Shown one piece after another: positions 6,882-7,191 of a stretch of 7,191 bases of DNA. Source of the stretch: Aliarcobacter sp. (GTDB taxonomy: Bacteria; Campylobacterota; Campylobacteria; Campylobacterales; Arcobacteraceae); assembly GCA_023268955.1 (NCBI GenBank), contig JALRJW010000032.1, forward strand, positions 1 through 7,191. The letters are read 5' to 3'. Within the stretch, counting starts at the first letter, position 1, and each line of letters opens with the position of its first letter. The translations under genes and the position numbers were made by a program. Below the pieces are notes generated by a model. It was not told where the DNA came from, ran no database searches, and was given only the letters and a program-made list of their open reading frames with translations.

Positions 6882-6945
6882 AACATGTTTTTAAGGAAAA
6901 ACTTTTATTGTTAAGTAGTTTAACGTCTTTACGACTGGAGGCTAT

Positions 6946-7191
6946 ATGGATATTAAGAGAGCATTTTTAATAGCAGTATCTTTAGTAGTAGTGTTTAAGA
7001 TACACGATTACGTTGATCACCAAACTCATCACCACACACCCGTTGTTATTGTATCAGAACAAACTGTTCCTGTTACAGTTATTGCAGATGAACCAAGACC
7101 AGCATTGCCTGAAATTGATGTTGAACAAATGCATTGTTTGGCAAAAAATATTTACTTTGAAGCACGTGGTGAATCCACTGAAGGTAAAGTT
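6946..7191 (+). CDS. SleB/CwlJ-type cell wall hydrolase, N-terminal part only
   Basis: Runs off the right edge with 82 codons seen. Residues about 5-18 (AFLIAVSLVVVFKI) are a hydrophobic stretch after a short MDIKR start, so an uncleaved signal anchor or signal peptide. Residues 19-60 are a His- and Pro-rich linker (DHQTHHHTP and similar). From about 63 the sequence CLAKNIYFEARGES begins the hydrolase_2 (SleB) domain, whose Glu in the FEARGE motif is the catalytic residue of this transglycosylase-like family. It cleaves peptidoglycan. Such genes are common in phages, where they serve in lysis or virion entry, and also occur in bacteria. The ATG at 6946 has a strong GGAGG at 6937-6941, more canonical than those of the upstream genes. 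With the preceding phage-like fragment it suggests a phage origin for everything right of 6708. Confidence 0.85.
   Translation, partial: MDIKRAFLIAVSLVVVFKIHDYVDHQTHHHTPVVIVSEQTVPVTVIADEPRPALPEIDVEQMHCLAKNIYFEARGESTEGKV

Noticed and set aside
6557..6886. 109-codon open frame on the minus strand across the end of nrdA
   Set aside because: It is antisense to strongly coding sequence, has no Shine-Dalgarno or recognisable motif, and is best explained as a shadow frame.
6910..6924. Small hairpin GTTAA-N5-TTAAC before the hydrolase gene as a terminator
   Set aside because: Only five base pairs, AT-rich and with no T run after it; too weak to call.

Overview
The window is very AT-rich and looks like chromosomal DNA of a Campylobacterota bacterium, most probably of the Arcobacter group. 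This rests on protein likeness judged by eye: an FqrB-type flavodoxin reductase, a short (127 aa) QueF, a 443 aa PurB and a class Ia NrdA of Campylobacterota type. The order RluA-family synthase (minus) / purB / nrdA is, from memory, also that of Campylobacter jejuni Cj0022c-Cj0023-Cj0024. No database search was possible.

Layout: (1) 1-107 is a diverged second copy (3 mismatches in 107 bp) of 210-316, lying at the very edge of the window. It throws the end of the first gene out of frame. (2) 63-1052 minus, FqrB-like flavoprotein. (3) A divergent promoter region, 1053-1179. (4) 1180-1563 plus, queF (queuosine pathway), followed 9 bp later by a TTG-started gene for a helix-turn-helix plus coiled-coil protein (1573-2184). 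(5) 2206-2314 minus, the small SRP RNA (ffs), recognised from its CAGG/AGCA symmetric loop and GGAA tetraloop, with a 40-bp imperfect palindrome over its promoter and 5' end. (6) 2413-2835 plus, a YqaA-type membrane protein, overlapping tail to tail by 16 bp with (7) an RluA-family pseudouridine synthase (2820-3722 minus, TTG start). (8) A 137-bp divergent region with a perfect 8-bp inverted repeat just upstream of a -10 box. (9) purB (3860-5191) and nrdA (from 5226), 34 bp apart and probably co-transcribed. (10) nrdA is broken near 6708. Its last 57 codons are foreign-looking and resemble the C-terminus of phage Sm-like proteins; a strong Shine-Dalgarno and the start of an SleB/CwlJ-type cell wall hydrolase (6946 to the edge) follow.

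The genes are mostly housekeeping: redox metabolism, tRNA modification, protein targeting, rRNA/tRNA pseudouridylation, purine synthesis and dNTP synthesis. I see no defence system, CRISPR array, transposase or tRNA. The two things that do not fit a normal chromosome are the two ends: a diverged partial duplication on the left and a host-to-phage-like switch inside nrdA on the right. Both could be contig-end assembly artefacts joining strain variants or unrelated molecules. The right junction could instead be a real recombination between a bacterial chromosome and a phage. The sequence alone cannot decide this.
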